The notes: generated by a model not told the origin, from the letters alone. Shown: positions 8,510 to 16,836, numbered from the stretch's first letter. The stretch: 26,388 nt of DNA from DASZTV01 sp036267875 (GCA_036267875.1 DATAVE010000142.1:1-26388), one strand, 5' to 3'. Numbers and translations: made by a program.

Positions 8510-8551
8510 CCCCCGACTTGGGGTAGGGCAAACCCCCAGCAGACTCGGGGG
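8510..8551. promoter_or_regulatory. Nested GC-rich dyad in the divergent promoter region
   Basis: Outer arms CCCCCGA (8510-8516) and TCGGGGG (8545-8551) are perfectly complementary. Inside them GGGGT (8520-8524) faces ACCCC (8532-8536). The element lies between the ABC exporter operon (start 8464) and the histidine kinase gene (start 8597). It could be an operator for the adjacent response regulator or a hairpin in a leader RNA. This is structure seen in sequence; its function is inferred. Confidence 0.4.
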
Positions 8552-8596
8552 CGCACCGGCTAGGCGATCAATCGACGGTCGGGCAATCTGGTCGTC

Positions 8597-9874
8597 ATGC
8601 GAGCGCTGAAGGTCTACGCCGAACCCCGGACCTGGGGTGCGCTCGCCTATTGCCTGATCGGCTTCCCGGTCGCGGTCGCCGGCTTCGTCTTCGTCGTCAC
8701 CGGCCTGAGCGTCTCGGCCGGATTGTCGGTGACGCTCATCGGCATCCCGTTGCTCGGACTCGTAGTCGCGAGCTCTCGCGGATGGGGCGCCGCGTACCGC
8801 GGCCTCGGCCGCACCTTTCTCGGCATCGATGTCGAACGGCCTCTCGTCCGTCGCCGGCCGGGAATCCTCGGTTACGTCGGCGAGCGCAAGGGCTGGCGCG
8901 CGATCCTCTTCCTGCTGATCCGGTTCCCGCTCGGGATCCTCGACTTCGTCGTTGCCGTCGTCCTGGTTGCCTATTCGTGGGGCGCGCTCACCTATCCGTT
9001 CTGGTATCGCTTCCCGCACCAGACGGACCGCGGCGTGAGGCATCGCGGTCTGCAGCTCGGGCCGCATTGGTTCGCGGACACGACGGGGCGCATCTGGTTG
9101 GTGTTCGGAGCCGGCATCATCCTTGCGCTTGTCGGCCCTTGGGTGATCCGGGGCGTGACCCAGCTTGACCGGGCTCTGATCAAGGGCCTGCTCGGGCCGA
9201 CCGAGGCCGATCGCCGCATCGAGTCACTTGAGGAGACGCGAACGATCGCAGTCGACGAGTCCGCCGCCGCGCTACGACGGATCGAGCGCGACCTGCACGA
9301 CGGCGCGCAGGCGCGTCTCGTCGGACTCGCGATGAACCTCGGCATCGTCAAGGAAGAGCTCGACGGCACCGACTCCGACGTCGCGCTCGCCCGAGTGCGT
9401 GAGCTCGTCGACGCGGCCCACCGCGAGGCGAAGGGAACCATCGTTGACCTGCGCGACCTGGCGCGTGGGATCCATCCGCCGGCACTCGACAACGGCCTGT
9501 CCGACGCCTTGACCACTCTCGCCGCGCGGTCGGCGTTGCCGACGACGTTGCAGATCGACCTGCCGGAGCGACCGTCCCCGGCGATCGAGTCGATGCTCTA
9601 CTTCTGTACGGCCGAGCTGCTGACCAACACCGTGAAGCACAGCGGCGCGCACCGCGTGGCGGTCGACCTCCGCCAGATTGACGACATGGTCTATCTGCGC
9701 GTCCGCGACGACGGGGCAGGTGGCGCAGAGCCCGGACGCGGCGGAGGCAGCGGCCTCGCCGGTCTCGCCGACCGGGTCGCAACAGTGGACGGTGCCCTCG
9801 CCGTGTCGAGCCCTGACGGCGGCCCGACCGACATCACGATCTCGGTCCCCCTCGGTCAGAAGACGGCGACTTGA
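8597..9874 (+). CDS. Two-component sensor histidine kinase, NarL/DesK type with Sensor-type membrane domain
   Basis: This is a 425-residue membrane kinase from ATG 8597. The N-terminal half is a putative Sensor domain with four hydrophobic segments (about 15-36, 42-60, 103-136, 165-185). The stretch GERKGWRAILFLLIRFPLG is characteristic. A short linker leads to the HisKA_3 dimerisation helix with the phospho-acceptor His234 in IERDLHDGAQARLVGLAM. The HATPase_c domain follows: N box ELLTNTVKHSG (Asn344), then VRDDGAGG and GSGLAGLADRV. The protein should autophosphorylate and pass phosphate to the response regulator, whose start overlaps the kinase stop by 1 base (TGATG). Being divergent to the ABC exporter suggests it senses an envelope or drug signal; that is inference. 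Confidence 0.93.
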   Translation: MRALKVYAEPRTWGALAYCLIGFPVAVAGFVFVVTGLSVSAGLSVTLIGIPLLGLVVASSRGWGAAYRGLGRTFLGIDVERPLVRRRPGILGYVGERKGWRAILFLLIRFPLGILDFVVAVVLVAYSWGALTYPFWYRFPHQTDRGVRHRGLQLGPHWFADTTGRIWLVFGAGIILALVGPWVIRGVTQLDRALIKGLLGPTEADRRIESLEETRTIAVDESAAALRRIERDLHDGAQARLVGLAMNLGIVKEELDGTDSDVALARVRELVDAAHREAKGTIVDLRDLARGIHPPALDNGLSDALTTLAARSALPTTLQIDLPERPSPAIESMLYFCTAELLTNTVKHSGAHRVAVDLRQIDDMVYLRVRDDGAGGAEPGRGGGSGLAGLADRVATVDGALAVSSPDGGPTDITISVPLGQKTAT

Positions 9875-10518
9875 TGCGCATCACCATCGCCGAGGACGCC
9901 GCCATCCTGCGGGACGGGCTGTCTCAGCTGTTGACCGCGCGCGGTCACGAGGTCGTCGCTGCCGTGCCGACCGCGGTCGAGCTGATCAAGTCGGTCGACG
10001 CGGACCGGCCGGACCTGGTCGTCGTCGACATCCGGATGCCACCGACGCACACCACCGAGGGCCTGCGCGCCGCGATCGAGCTCCGCGAGCGCCACCCCGG
10101 CCTCGGCGTACTCGTGTTCTCGCAGTACGTCGAGACCCGCTACGCCGCAGACCTGCTGACCGACGGCGCTGAAGGCATCGGCTACCTGCTCAAGGAACGG
10201 GTCGCCGACGTGAGCGAGTTCCTCGACGCGCTCGACCGCATCGCCGCCGGCGGGACGGTGCTCGATCCCGAGGTCGTGACACAGCTGATCGGTACGACGC
10301 GACGAAGTGACACCGTCGACGCGCTCACCGCCCGCGAGCGTCAGGTGCTCCGACTGATGGCCGAGGGGCGCGCCAACGCCGCAATCGCGGCGAGCCTTCA
10401 TCTGTCAGCCGGGTCGGTCGAGAAATACGTGACGAGCATCTTCAACAAGCTCGATCTCGCACAGTCCCCTGACGATCACCGTCGCGTGCTCGCGGTCCTG
10501 CGCTGGCTGGAGTCCTGA
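9874..10518 (+). CDS. NarL/LuxR family response regulator
   Basis: This is a 214-residue protein. The receiver domain spans about 1-120, with acidic pair Glu7/Asp8, phospho-acceptor Asp52 in VVVDIRMPP, a Ser in VLVFSQYVE and the conserved Lys in YLLKERV. The C-terminal LuxR-type helix-turn-helix is LTARERQVLRLMAEG followed by NAAIAASLHLSAGSVEKYV. ATG 9874 overlaps the kinase stop; a TTG at 9871 is less likely. It is the partner of the upstream kinase, and a plausible target is the dyad in the divergent promoter at 8510-8551. It ends 4 bp before the convergent CocE gene, with no visible terminator. Confidence 0.93.
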   Translation: MRITIAEDAAILRDGLSQLLTARGHEVVAAVPTAVELIKSVDADRPDLVVVDIRMPPTHTTEGLRAAIELRERHPGLGVLVFSQYVETRYAADLLTDGAEGIGYLLKERVADVSEFLDALDRIAAGGTVLDPEVVTQLIGTTRRSDTVDALTARERQVLRLMAEGRANAAIAASLHLSAGSVEKYVTSIFNKLDLAQSPDDHRRVLAVLRWLES

Positions 10519-10522
10519 CCCC

Positions 10523-12163
10523 TCAGACCACCGGCAGCGTCACGAAGGACTGGCCGCCCTTGCCGTGGGCGATCTCTCGGTTCGAGACCTGCATCTGCGA
10601 GCTCAGTCCCACGGTCTCGCCGGTTCCCATGTTGCGGTCGTAGACGGGATGGGCACCACCGGAGATCTGGAGCCGGATCCGCGTCCCGACCCGGAACCTA
10701 TGCGCCATCGGGCTCAGTGTCAGACGCAGGGTGTTGGCCTTCACATTGCGCCGTGCGTAGACCTCGCTGACGTTCCAGGACTTGCCTTTCGTGTCGACCT
10801 CGCAGACCCGGACGAGCCAGTCGACGTGCGGATTGTCGGTGGCGAAGGCAAGCTCCACCTCCGGCGAACCAACGACTTCCAGCGCGCTGGTCAGCGGCGC
10901 CGTCGAGAAGGTGAGGACATCGGCGCGCCTCTCCCGAGCCGTGTTGTCACGCCGGCCGGCGTCGAGGGCGTTGCTCATCCCGCCGACAGCCGGCGTGGGA
11001 TCGGCCGGGTCGTAGCGAAGAAGGGACGGTCCGGCGTCGGCGGCGGGAGGGTCGCCCGCGAGGCCGCCACCCGGCTGAAGGTAGAAGGTGCGGGTGTCAG
11101 ACGCAGGTGGCCACGCGTCGAGGTCCCGCCACTCGTCGGAGCCTCCGATCTTGATCCGCACCGGGCTTGTTGACGCGCGCTCGCCGTCGTGCGCGAGATG
11201 CTCGGCGAACCACGCGAGCGCGTCGCGAGTGATCTGGCCGGCGCCCTTGCCGACCAGGTCGGCATGACTCCACGGGCCGACCCGCAGCTGGACATCGACG
11301 CCGCGGGCCGCGAGAGCGGCGTACGACTCCAGCACCTGCTCGAGGATGAGGTCGTGCCAGCCGCTGTAGAGCAGCACCGGGATATCGGTGGCCTCGTGCG
11401 CCGACGTGACTCGCGCGCTGTCCCAGAACGGGTCGGTCACGTCGCGCTGGGCGAGCCACTCGTCGAACCACGCCGCCTTGTCGCCCCACAACCCGTGCGC
11501 AGCATCGCCGACGGGCGCCGCATCGAGGACATGGCGATACTTCTTGTCCCGCTGGATCGCCCCGAGCAGCGTGCCGGCCACCGGACCGTGGCTGCCCTGG
11601 TTGACCATGCCGTAGGTCCAGCCGACGCTCGAGACCAGGTTGATCGCGCCGGTGCCGTAGAGCAGCCGACCCGTGTCGTGCGGCCCCGACACGATGACCG
11701 CCGTCTTCATCTCCGGCGGCGGGTCGGTGAGCAGCGCCCATTGCGTGAGACCGAGGTATGACGTTCCCATGGTGCCGAAAGACCCGGTGAACCACGACTG
11801 CTCGCGCATCCAGGCGACCGTGTCCAGCCCGTCCTCGACCTCGCCGTGGAACGCGTTGAGGATGCCGGCTGAGCCGAACGTCGCGCGGCAGCTCACGGAA
11901 AGAACCTGGAAGCCCTGCAGCGCAAACGGCCGGCAGAACAGCATCCCCATGACCCCTGCGCGACCGTACGGCGACCGAACGAGGATCGTGCCTCTGACCG
12001 GACCGGCCGGGACGTAGTGATCCGCCAGCAGCACGACGCCATCGCGCATCGGCACTTCGACGTCGAAGGTCACCCGGTAGTCGCGCGAGGGCTGCGGGAG
12101 CTTCAGGAGCCGGCGAACGGCACGATCCGCGAGTGCGTCGGCGAATCGGCTGCGGCGTGTCAT
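10523..12163 (-). CDS. CocE/NonD family hydrolase, last gene of the P450 operon
   Basis: This is a 546-residue cytoplasmic alpha/beta hydrolase with no signal peptide, unlike the copy at 510. The triad is Ser135 in GTMGTSYLG, Asp271 in YSGWHDLIL and His300 in VGPWSHADLVG. The N-terminal opening VPMRDGVVLLADHYVP and the RSPYGR motif are typical of the family. The C-terminal half is the PepX-type jelly roll and contains the usual NTARERR stretch. The ATG at 12163 overlaps the stop of the MaoC gene (ATGA). It is one of two related hydrolases in the operon, and they differ enough to suggest different substrates. It likely cleaves an ester or amide intermediate made upstream by the P450. Confidence 0.9.
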   Translation of the reverse strand: MTRRSRFADALADRAVRRLLKLPQPSRDYRVTFDVEVPMRDGVVLLADHYVPAGPVRGTILVRSPYGRAGVMGMLFCRPFALQGFQVLSVSCRATFGSAGILNAFHGEVEDGLDTVAWMREQSWFTGSFGTMGTSYLGLTQWALLTDPPPEMKTAVIVSGPHDTGRLLYGTGAINLVSSVGWTYGMVNQGSHGPVAGTLLGAIQRDKKYRHVLDAAPVGDAAHGLWGDKAAWFDEWLAQRDVTDPFWDSARVTSAHEATDIPVLLYSGWHDLILEQVLESYAALAARGVDVQLRVGPWSHADLVGKGAGQITRDALAWFAEHLAHDGERASTSPVRIKIGGSDEWRDLDAWPPASDTRTFYLQPGGGLAGDPPAADAGPSLLRYDPADPTPAVGGMSNALDAGRRDNTARERRADVLTFSTAPLTSALEVVGSPEVELAFATDNPHVDWLVRVCEVDTKGKSWNVSEVYARRNVKANTLRLTLSPMAHRFRVGTRIRLQISGGAHPVYDRNMGTGETVGLSSQMQVSNREIAHGKGGQSFVTLPVV

Positions 12164-13143
12164 TCCTGCGACTCCTTGATGCTGACCTTCACGGTTGCGG
12201 TGAGGTGGTTGCCGAGATCACTGTCTGCCCGAACGAGCACCTTGACGGATCGCTCATCATCCACGACTGTCTCCTGCGCGACCTGACCGCGGAACCGTAA
12301 CGGCTTGCCCGGGATAGCGGGGGCGCCTAGCCGCGTCGAGATCTCGCGTACCTGCGAGTGGCCGCCCGACCAGTCGGTCACGTAGCGGGAGACGTAGCCG
12401 TTGCTCGTCAGGATGTTCATGAAGATGTCGGGTGCGCCCTGCGCGACGGCGTAGTCGCGATCGTGGTGCACCGGCATGAAGTCCCGCGACGCGATCGCGC
12501 CGGCGACGATCACGGTCGCGGTCACATCAAGATCGAACGGCGGCAGCTCCTCCCCGGTACGCGGGTCCACCGGCCGCTTGGCCTGACCGCCCTCGCGCGA
12601 CTCGGGTGGCGGGCCGGGTGCGAACTTGAACACGGTGAAGAGCTGGTTGCCGACCGAGGCACCTGAGGCGTCGTAGAAGTTGTTGGACCACGCGATGAAG
12701 TAGCCGCGCCCGAGGCCGGTGTGCTTCTGCTCCGACACCGACGCGAGCGCGGTGTCCGAGCTGAGCACGTCACCCACCCGCAGGTAGCGGTCGAAGGTCA
12801 GCACCGAGTTGGTCGCCAGCGTGCCGGCGTAGCCAGCGGCGGCGAGGATTGTCAGGGGGCTCTCGGCGCCGACCTCGCCCGCCGATCCGCCGCGCTCCCT
12901 GATCCCCTCGATGGTGGGCCGGCCCATCGTCCAGGTCTGCAGCATCGCGGGCGGCGCCACGAGACCGCCGAACCGCGTCGTCGCAGCAGTGGCGTCGTCG
13001 TACGCCGGGTTACGGTCGTCGAGCGCGTCGACCCAGTGCCGGATCATCGGCACGTTCACGGGATCCGGCGCAACCGACGGTCCGGACAGGCCCATCGGCT
13101 TGCCGATCTTCGTCAGTAGCTCCTCGCGCAACGGGTCATCCAC
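12160..13143 (-). CDS. MaoC family enoyl-CoA hydratase/dehydratase with two hotdog domains
   Basis: This is a 327-residue protein from GTG 13143, with GAGG seven bases upstream and an in-frame stop just before. The N-terminal half (about 1-175) resembles the MaoC_dehydrat_N (FAS1-DH) hotdog, with HWVDALDDRNPAYDD and a long loop. The C-terminal half (about 203-325) is a second hotdog carrying the hydratase-2 active-site pattern ASRDFMPVHHDRDYA, with Asp221 and His226 as the expected catalytic pair. Such enzymes hydrate trans-2-enoyl-CoA in beta-oxidation of fatty acids or sterol side chains. Its place between two CocE hydrolases and after a P450 suggests a catabolic pathway with a CoA-bound step, but no CoA ligase is in the window. 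Confidence 0.85.
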   Translation of the reverse strand: MDDPLREELLTKIGKPMGLSGPSVAPDPVNVPMIRHWVDALDDRNPAYDDATAATTRFGGLVAPPAMLQTWTMGRPTIEGIRERGGSAGEVGAESPLTILAAAGYAGTLATNSVLTFDRYLRVGDVLSSDTALASVSEQKHTGLGRGYFIAWSNNFYDASGASVGNQLFTVFKFAPGPPPESREGGQAKRPVDPRTGEELPPFDLDVTATVIVAGAIASRDFMPVHHDRDYAVAQGAPDIFMNILTSNGYVSRYVTDWSGGHSQVREISTRLGAPAIPGKPLRFRGQVAQETVVDDERSVKVLVRADSDLGNHLTATVKVSIKESQE

Positions 13144-13167
13144 GCGGCTACCTCATCACGCACGCGC

Positions 13168-14763
13168 TCAGGGCAGCTCGACCACCGGCAGGTACAGCGC
13201 CGAGGGTGTGTCGCCGCCGTGCCACACCCGCAGCATTCGTCCGGGCGAAGGCGCAACGCGCGGCTTGACGGGGACGACCGACGGCCGCAGCCCGGACGCA
13301 ACCTGGAGGCGCAGCCGATGACCCGCCTTGAATACCTGCCCCGTGGGCCAAAGCTCGAAGCTCACCAGCTGCGGCTCGGTCGCGGGCTGCATCACCCGTA
13401 CCGAGTCGCTGATGTTGCGGGAGATCCCCTTGGCGTCGACATCGCAGATCCGGACCGCGAGCTCATCCAAGTCGCCGTCGACATACAGATCGACGGTGAT
13501 GTCGCCAACCACCGCGACGTCGGACTCGAGCACCGGGCCGGTGAAGGAGATCACGCCGTCGCTCGCCTCGCGTGCCGTGTTCTTCTTCTGCCCACTCTGC
13601 TTGAAGTTCAGCGAGACACCACCGTCCAGCGGCGGTGCCTTCAGCGGGATCGGTGTCACGTCGTACCCAGGTTCCGACGACGGCACCCGGTCGAGGCTGC
13701 GGGCCGTGCCGAGATGCCATTCCTCGGTGACAGACTTCGGCGGCCAGGTGTCGGCGTGGAGTGTGACGTCGGCGCCACCCAACAGCATCGTCACTGGCGG
13801 ATCGCCCGCTCCGACGTGCGGCTTGCCCTTGAGGCGGTGCTCGAACAAGTCGAACGCCCGCCGCGTCGCCACCGACGCCATCCCGCTCGAGGTGTGCTTC
13901 CAAGGCCCGATGGCGAGCCGAGTCTCTCGGCCGGCTGCCTGGCGGGCCAGAAAATCGGTGATCTGCGCCGGCAGGAAGAGGTCGTGCCAGCCGCCGACCA
14001 GATCGATCGGAGCGGCAAGCGAGACACCCGCCAGTCGATGGTCGATCACCTGCCACCAGTCGTCGTCGCTCTCGTGGTCGATCCAGTCGCGGTAGTACTC
14101 GACCGGATGCCCGACGACGATCTCATCCGCCTCGCGCGGATCGACCGCGAAGGCACGGTCGAGGGTCGGCTGGAGCGTCACCAAGCGGACCAATGACCGC
14201 AGCAGACCCTTCTCCTGAGTGTGGATCAGCGCGGTCCACGACAAGGCCGTGTCCATCGCGAACAGACTCCAGGGATAGATCACAGACCGGCGAAAGTCGG
14301 TCGACGACACCGTGATGCTCATCGCGTCGATCACGCCGGGCCCGGTGTCGGCGATCGCCCATTGGGTGTGGCCGAGATAGCTCGGACCGATGGTCGCCAG
14401 CTTGTCGCCGGCCCACGCTTGTTCGCGGATCCAGTCGAGGGTGTCGTGACCGTCGGAATGCTCGTTGCGGAACGGGACGAACTGTCCGCCCGAACCGAAC
14501 GTGCCGCGGACGCTCTGGATGATGACCTGATATCCGCGCTCAGCCCATACCCGCGCGGACGCGACAAGCAGGCCGGTACGGCCGTACGGACTGCGCATCA
14601 ACACGACCGGCGCCGTCGGCTCGTCGCGGGGAAAGAGCCGGGTGGCCAGCAGCACGACGCCGTCTGACATCGGGATCGGCACATCGCGTTCGATGCCGAT
14701 CCGCTTGTGGGTGGCGGCAGGCAGCTTTGCCGCCCGCGCCAGGAGGCGGGAAGCGATCGTCAC
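13168..14763 (-). CDS. CocE/NonD family hydrolase, second gene of the P450 operon
   Basis: This is a 531-residue protein from GTG 14763, which overlaps the P450 stop (GTGA). The reading frame continues far upstream, but that part is out-of-frame P450 DNA. The N-terminal opening VPIPMSDGVVLLATRLFP and RSPYGR are family hallmarks. The triad is Ser128 in GPSYLGHTQ, Asp261 in VGGWHDLFL and His290 in IGPWKHTSSG. The C-terminal jelly roll contains KNTAREASDGV. No signal peptide is present. The MaoC gene follows after 24 bp. It resembles the 10523-12163 protein in layout, so the pair may derive from an old duplication. Confidence 0.9.
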   Translation of the reverse strand: MTIASRLLARAAKLPAATHKRIGIERDVPIPMSDGVVLLATRLFPRDEPTAPVVLMRSPYGRTGLLVASARVWAERGYQVIIQSVRGTFGSGGQFVPFRNEHSDGHDTLDWIREQAWAGDKLATIGPSYLGHTQWAIADTGPGVIDAMSITVSSTDFRRSVIYPWSLFAMDTALSWTALIHTQEKGLLRSLVRLVTLQPTLDRAFAVDPREADEIVVGHPVEYYRDWIDHESDDDWWQVIDHRLAGVSLAAPIDLVGGWHDLFLPAQITDFLARQAAGRETRLAIGPWKHTSSGMASVATRRAFDLFEHRLKGKPHVGAGDPPVTMLLGGADVTLHADTWPPKSVTEEWHLGTARSLDRVPSSEPGYDVTPIPLKAPPLDGGVSLNFKQSGQKKNTAREASDGVISFTGPVLESDVAVVGDITVDLYVDGDLDELAVRICDVDAKGISRNISDSVRVMQPATEPQLVSFELWPTGQVFKAGHRLRLQVASGLRPSVVPVKPRVAPSPGRMLRVWHGGDTPSALYLPVVELP

Positions 14764-16043
14764 CTCGCCACCGGCGAGATCCGCATCGGCAGCGTCCGCG
14801 GACCGCGTACCTGGCCGGTCGCCCACGTGACCGCTGCGGGGTCGTCGAGGTGGAACTCCGGGATCCGTTCGAGCCAGACCTCCAGAGCCACCCGCAGCTC
14901 CATCCGCGCCAGGTGCGATCCGACGCACCGGTGGATGCCGAGCCCGAACGCCGAGTGCTTGTTGACCTCTCGGTCGATCACCACCTCGTCCGCCCGCTCG
15001 AACTTCTCGGGGTCGCGGTTGGCCGCGGGGAACGACAGCAGGATCCAGTCCTCGGCCTTCATGTCCACGCCGTTGAAGTGCGTGTCCTCCTTGACCAGCC
15101 GAGCCATGGTCACCGGGCCGTACATGCGAAGCATCTCTTCGACCGCGGTGGGGACGAGCTGCGGCTCGGCAACCAGGCGCTTGCGGTCCGCCGGCGTCTT
15201 CGCCAGGTGCCAAAGAGAGGCACCGATCGCACTCCACGTCGTGTCGATTCCCGCGACCAGCAGGAGCACCATCGTGCCGACCACGTGGAACGGGTCGAGC
15301 TTCTCGCCGTACAGCTCCGCATTGAGCAGGTACGACGTCAGGTCGTCCCGCGGGTTGGCCAGGTGGTCGTTGACCTGACCGAAGATGTACTCCCCGAGCT
15401 TCATCCCTCGCTCGAGCTGCTCCTCGAGCGGAGCGTTGATCCCCTCGAGAACGTTTTCGACGAACTCGGCGAACCGCGCGCCGTCCTCCGGCGGGAACCC
15501 GAGCATGTCCGCAATCACCCGCATCGGGATGTGCTCGGCGTAGCCCCGCGACGCGTCGACCACCTCCTGGCCCTCGAACGCATCGATCAACGAGTGGCAG
15601 TACGCCCGTGTCGCCGGCTCCATCCGTTCGATCGCGGTCTTGGTGAACGCGGGCAGCAGCAGCTTGCGGGCGTCGTGATGAAACGGCGGGTCCGACGAGA
15701 TCGGAGGCGAGCCACCCATTGGTGCCAGCTCGAGCGGTGGGCGGACGTTGCCGACGATGACCGCCCTCGAGGAGAACCGCTCGGTGTCATACGCAATGGC
15801 GGACACGTCGTCGAAGCGGGTCGGCAGCCACGCGCCGCCGAACCGGTCGGTGTGAGCGATCGGGCAGCGCTGCCGCAGGTCGTCCTGGATCGCGTACGGG
15901 TCGGCGGCCCACTCCGCTTCGAAGTGGTCGAAGTCCGTCGCCCAGTCCGAGACCGGTCCGGTGCGGCTCTCGTTCATCGTGCCGTCGAGCATTCGGTCGT
16001 TCAGCTCGTCGAACGCATTGCTGAAACGATCGTCGACCGCCAT
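14760..16043 (-). CDS. Cytochrome P450 monooxygenase, first gene of the operon
   Basis: This is a 427-residue soluble bacterial P450. The heme-binding loop is FGLGIHRCVGSHLAR with Cys373 as thiolate ligand. The I-helix oxygen-binding motif is AGIDTT (264-269), and the ExxR pair is Glu303/Arg306 in EEMLRMYG. The region SSDPPFHHDARKLLLPAF (C helix) is also typical. ATG 16043 follows a good ribosome-binding site (GAGGGG). It needs ferredoxin and reductase partners that are not in the window. It begins a four-gene operon with CocE, MaoC and CocE proteins, so it probably hydroxylates the substrate first. The island's left repeat lies only about 45 bp upstream, so the operon promoter may have been altered by the insertion. 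Confidence 0.95.
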   Translation of the reverse strand: MAVDDRFSNAFDELNDRMLDGTMNESRTGPVSDWATDFDHFEAEWAADPYAIQDDLRQRCPIAHTDRFGGAWLPTRFDDVSAIAYDTERFSSRAVIVGNVRPPLELAPMGGSPPISSDPPFHHDARKLLLPAFTKTAIERMEPATRAYCHSLIDAFEGQEVVDASRGYAEHIPMRVIADMLGFPPEDGARFAEFVENVLEGINAPLEEQLERGMKLGEYIFGQVNDHLANPRDDLTSYLLNAELYGEKLDPFHVVGTMVLLLVAGIDTTWSAIGASLWHLAKTPADRKRLVAEPQLVPTAVEEMLRMYGPVTMARLVKEDTHFNGVDMKAEDWILLSFPAANRDPEKFERADEVVIDREVNKHSAFGLGIHRCVGSHLARMELRVALEVWLERIPEFHLDDPAAVTWATGQVRGPRTLPMRISPVAR

Positions 16044-16088
16044 GTCGCCCCTCGCGCGTTCGTGGTGAGGTCGACATCATTGCGCAAG

Positions 16089-16151
16089 TCAGCGGAGGGC
16101 GTGGGATTCGAACCCGCGATGGAGCTTGCACCCCATAGCGGTTTTCAAGAC
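16089..16151. repeat. Left attachment repeat (fragment of tRNA-Ser 3' half)
   Basis: The 63 bases are identical to 26207-26269 except G at 16116 (A at 26234). The change falls in the T-stem and breaks one base pair (C opposite A on the tRNA strand). The 5' half of the tRNA is absent here, so this is a remnant and not a working tRNA gene. It marks the junction of the island with chromosomal DNA on the P450 side. Confidence 0.9.
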
Positions 16152-16163
16152 GGTTTCGGGCCC

Positions 16164-16280
16164 TGTCGCGGCATGTCGCCTCGTGTCGCCGAGTTGCGGA
16201 TTTCCTGCGTTCCGCAGGTCAGGCCCATGAGCGCTGATCTTGTCGTGTCGGCTCGTGGCACGGCGTGTCGGCGCCGCGCT
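16164..16280. repeat. Phased TGTCG repeat block next to the left attachment repeat (copy A)
   Basis: TGTCG occurs at 16164, 16174 and 16184, exactly 10 bp apart, followed by TTGCG at 16194. A perfect dyad CCTGCG-TTC-CGCAGG follows at 16204-16218, and more TGTCG copies lie at 16241, 16246 and 16266. A diverged copy of the whole block is at 18189-18305. One-helical-turn spacing suggests protein binding on one face of DNA, as for integrase arm sites. I see no gene in the 398-bp gap 16044-16441 beyond this, the attachment repeat, the 28-bp repeat and a promoter region. Confidence 0.55.
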
Positions 16281-16306
16281 GCCGCCATGTGATCTTTGCG
16301 TGATCC
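16279..16306. repeat. 28-bp end-proximal direct repeat, left copy
   Basis: This sequence recurs at 26105-26132 with one mismatch and in the same orientation. It contains two TGATC boxes, and a third GATC follows at 16313. The two copies lie about 130 bp and 75 bp inside the left and right attachment repeats. They may be accessory sites for integration or excision proteins. Confidence 0.6.
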
Positions 16307-16413
16307 TTTCAAGATCATCTAGTGGCCGCGACCAAGACCATCAAGAGCCCTCACCGGCAGACCTTTCCTTCTTGAATACGGACATCGCGATATCGTTACG
16401 GTAGACGTATTCG

Positions 16414-16423
16414 CGTCATGACG
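16414..16423. promoter_or_regulatory. Perfect palindrome CGTCATGACG upstream of the antitoxin-like gene
   Basis: This is a 10-bp perfect palindrome 18 bp before the ATG at 16442. It is flanked by two direct GTAGAC copies (16401-16406 and 16424-16429). Antitoxins of the Xre/ParS group commonly repress their own promoter through such sites, so this is a candidate operator. Function is inferred. Confidence 0.35.
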
Positions 16424-16441
16424 TAGACATTACGAGGACAT

Positions 16442-16771
16442 ATGTCAGTCGCGACGATTCGTAGCCTCACCGAGGGCGACGTTCTCGATGTGGTCGACAT
16501 TGCCCGATCCACTGACGCGACCCCCCGCAGCGTGTCCCGCTGGCTGGCGGGCGACGTCGCACCGCGCCGGGAGACTGAAGAGCGGCTCCTCGAGTTGAAG
16601 GCCGTTCTCGACCTAGCGACGCGGGTATTCCGACCTGAGGTGGCCCGCGCATGGATGCGCTCACCCGTGCCGGCGCTCGACTACGACAAGCCCCTCGATC
16701 TCTTACGGACAGGACAATGGCGCCGAGTCGTCGATGAGCTGCTCGCGCTTTCGGAAGGCGTCACTACCTGA
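16442..16771 (+). CDS. Xre/MbcA/ParS-type antitoxin-like DNA-binding protein
   Basis: This is a 109-residue protein from ATG 16442, with GAGGA just upstream at short spacing. Residues about 10-50 form a helix-turn-helix (VVDIARSTDATPRSVSRWLA). The C-terminal half (about 55-105: VLDLATRVFRPEVARAWM, then PLDLLRTGQWRRVVDELLAL) matches the Xre/MbcA/ParS toxin-binding domain (former DUF2384). That domain normally neutralises an adjacent RES-domain toxin that destroys NAD+. No RES gene is present downstream: only 65 bp separate it from the convergent Fic gene. It is either an orphan antitoxin left after toxin loss, or it now acts on another partner or as a regulator. Confidence 0.8.
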   Translation: MSVATIRSLTEGDVLDVVDIARSTDATPRSVSRWLAGDVAPRRETEERLLELKAVLDLATRVFRPEVARAWMRSPVPALDYDKPLDLLRTGQWRRVVDELLALSEGVTT

Positions 16772-16836
16772 ACCAGGACGAACCCGAGGACCGCATCAAC
16801 TCTTGTTCAACCAGTCCTTTCGTTCGATGCGCCCGG

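Noticed and set aside
8465..9067. Long minus-strand extension upstream of the ABC ATPase start
   Set aside because: It is open only because it is antisense to the histidine kinase gene; family homology starts at ATG 8464.
14764..15237. Minus-strand extension upstream of the CocE gene at 13168-14763
   Set aside because: It overlaps the P450 gene out of frame, is Arg/Gly-rich shadow sequence, and CocE homology begins at GTG 14763.
16093..16151. Second tRNA-Ser gene at the left end of the island
   Set aside because: Only the 3' half is present and the T-stem carries a mismatch; it is an attachment-site remnant.
16164..16280. CRISPR-like array
   Set aside because: Units are only 5-10 bp with no spacers of CRISPR length and no cas genes; helical phasing of a binding site explains it better.
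16157..16292. Coding frame shared by copies A and B (SADLVVSARGT and ITDLVVSARVT)
   Set aside because: The shared frame is a by-product of DNA similarity; it has no consistent start, ribosome-binding site or family match.
16772..16836. RES-domain toxin partner after the antitoxin-like gene
   Set aside because: Only 65 bp separate the antitoxin stop from the Fic stop, and no RES-like frame was found on either side.
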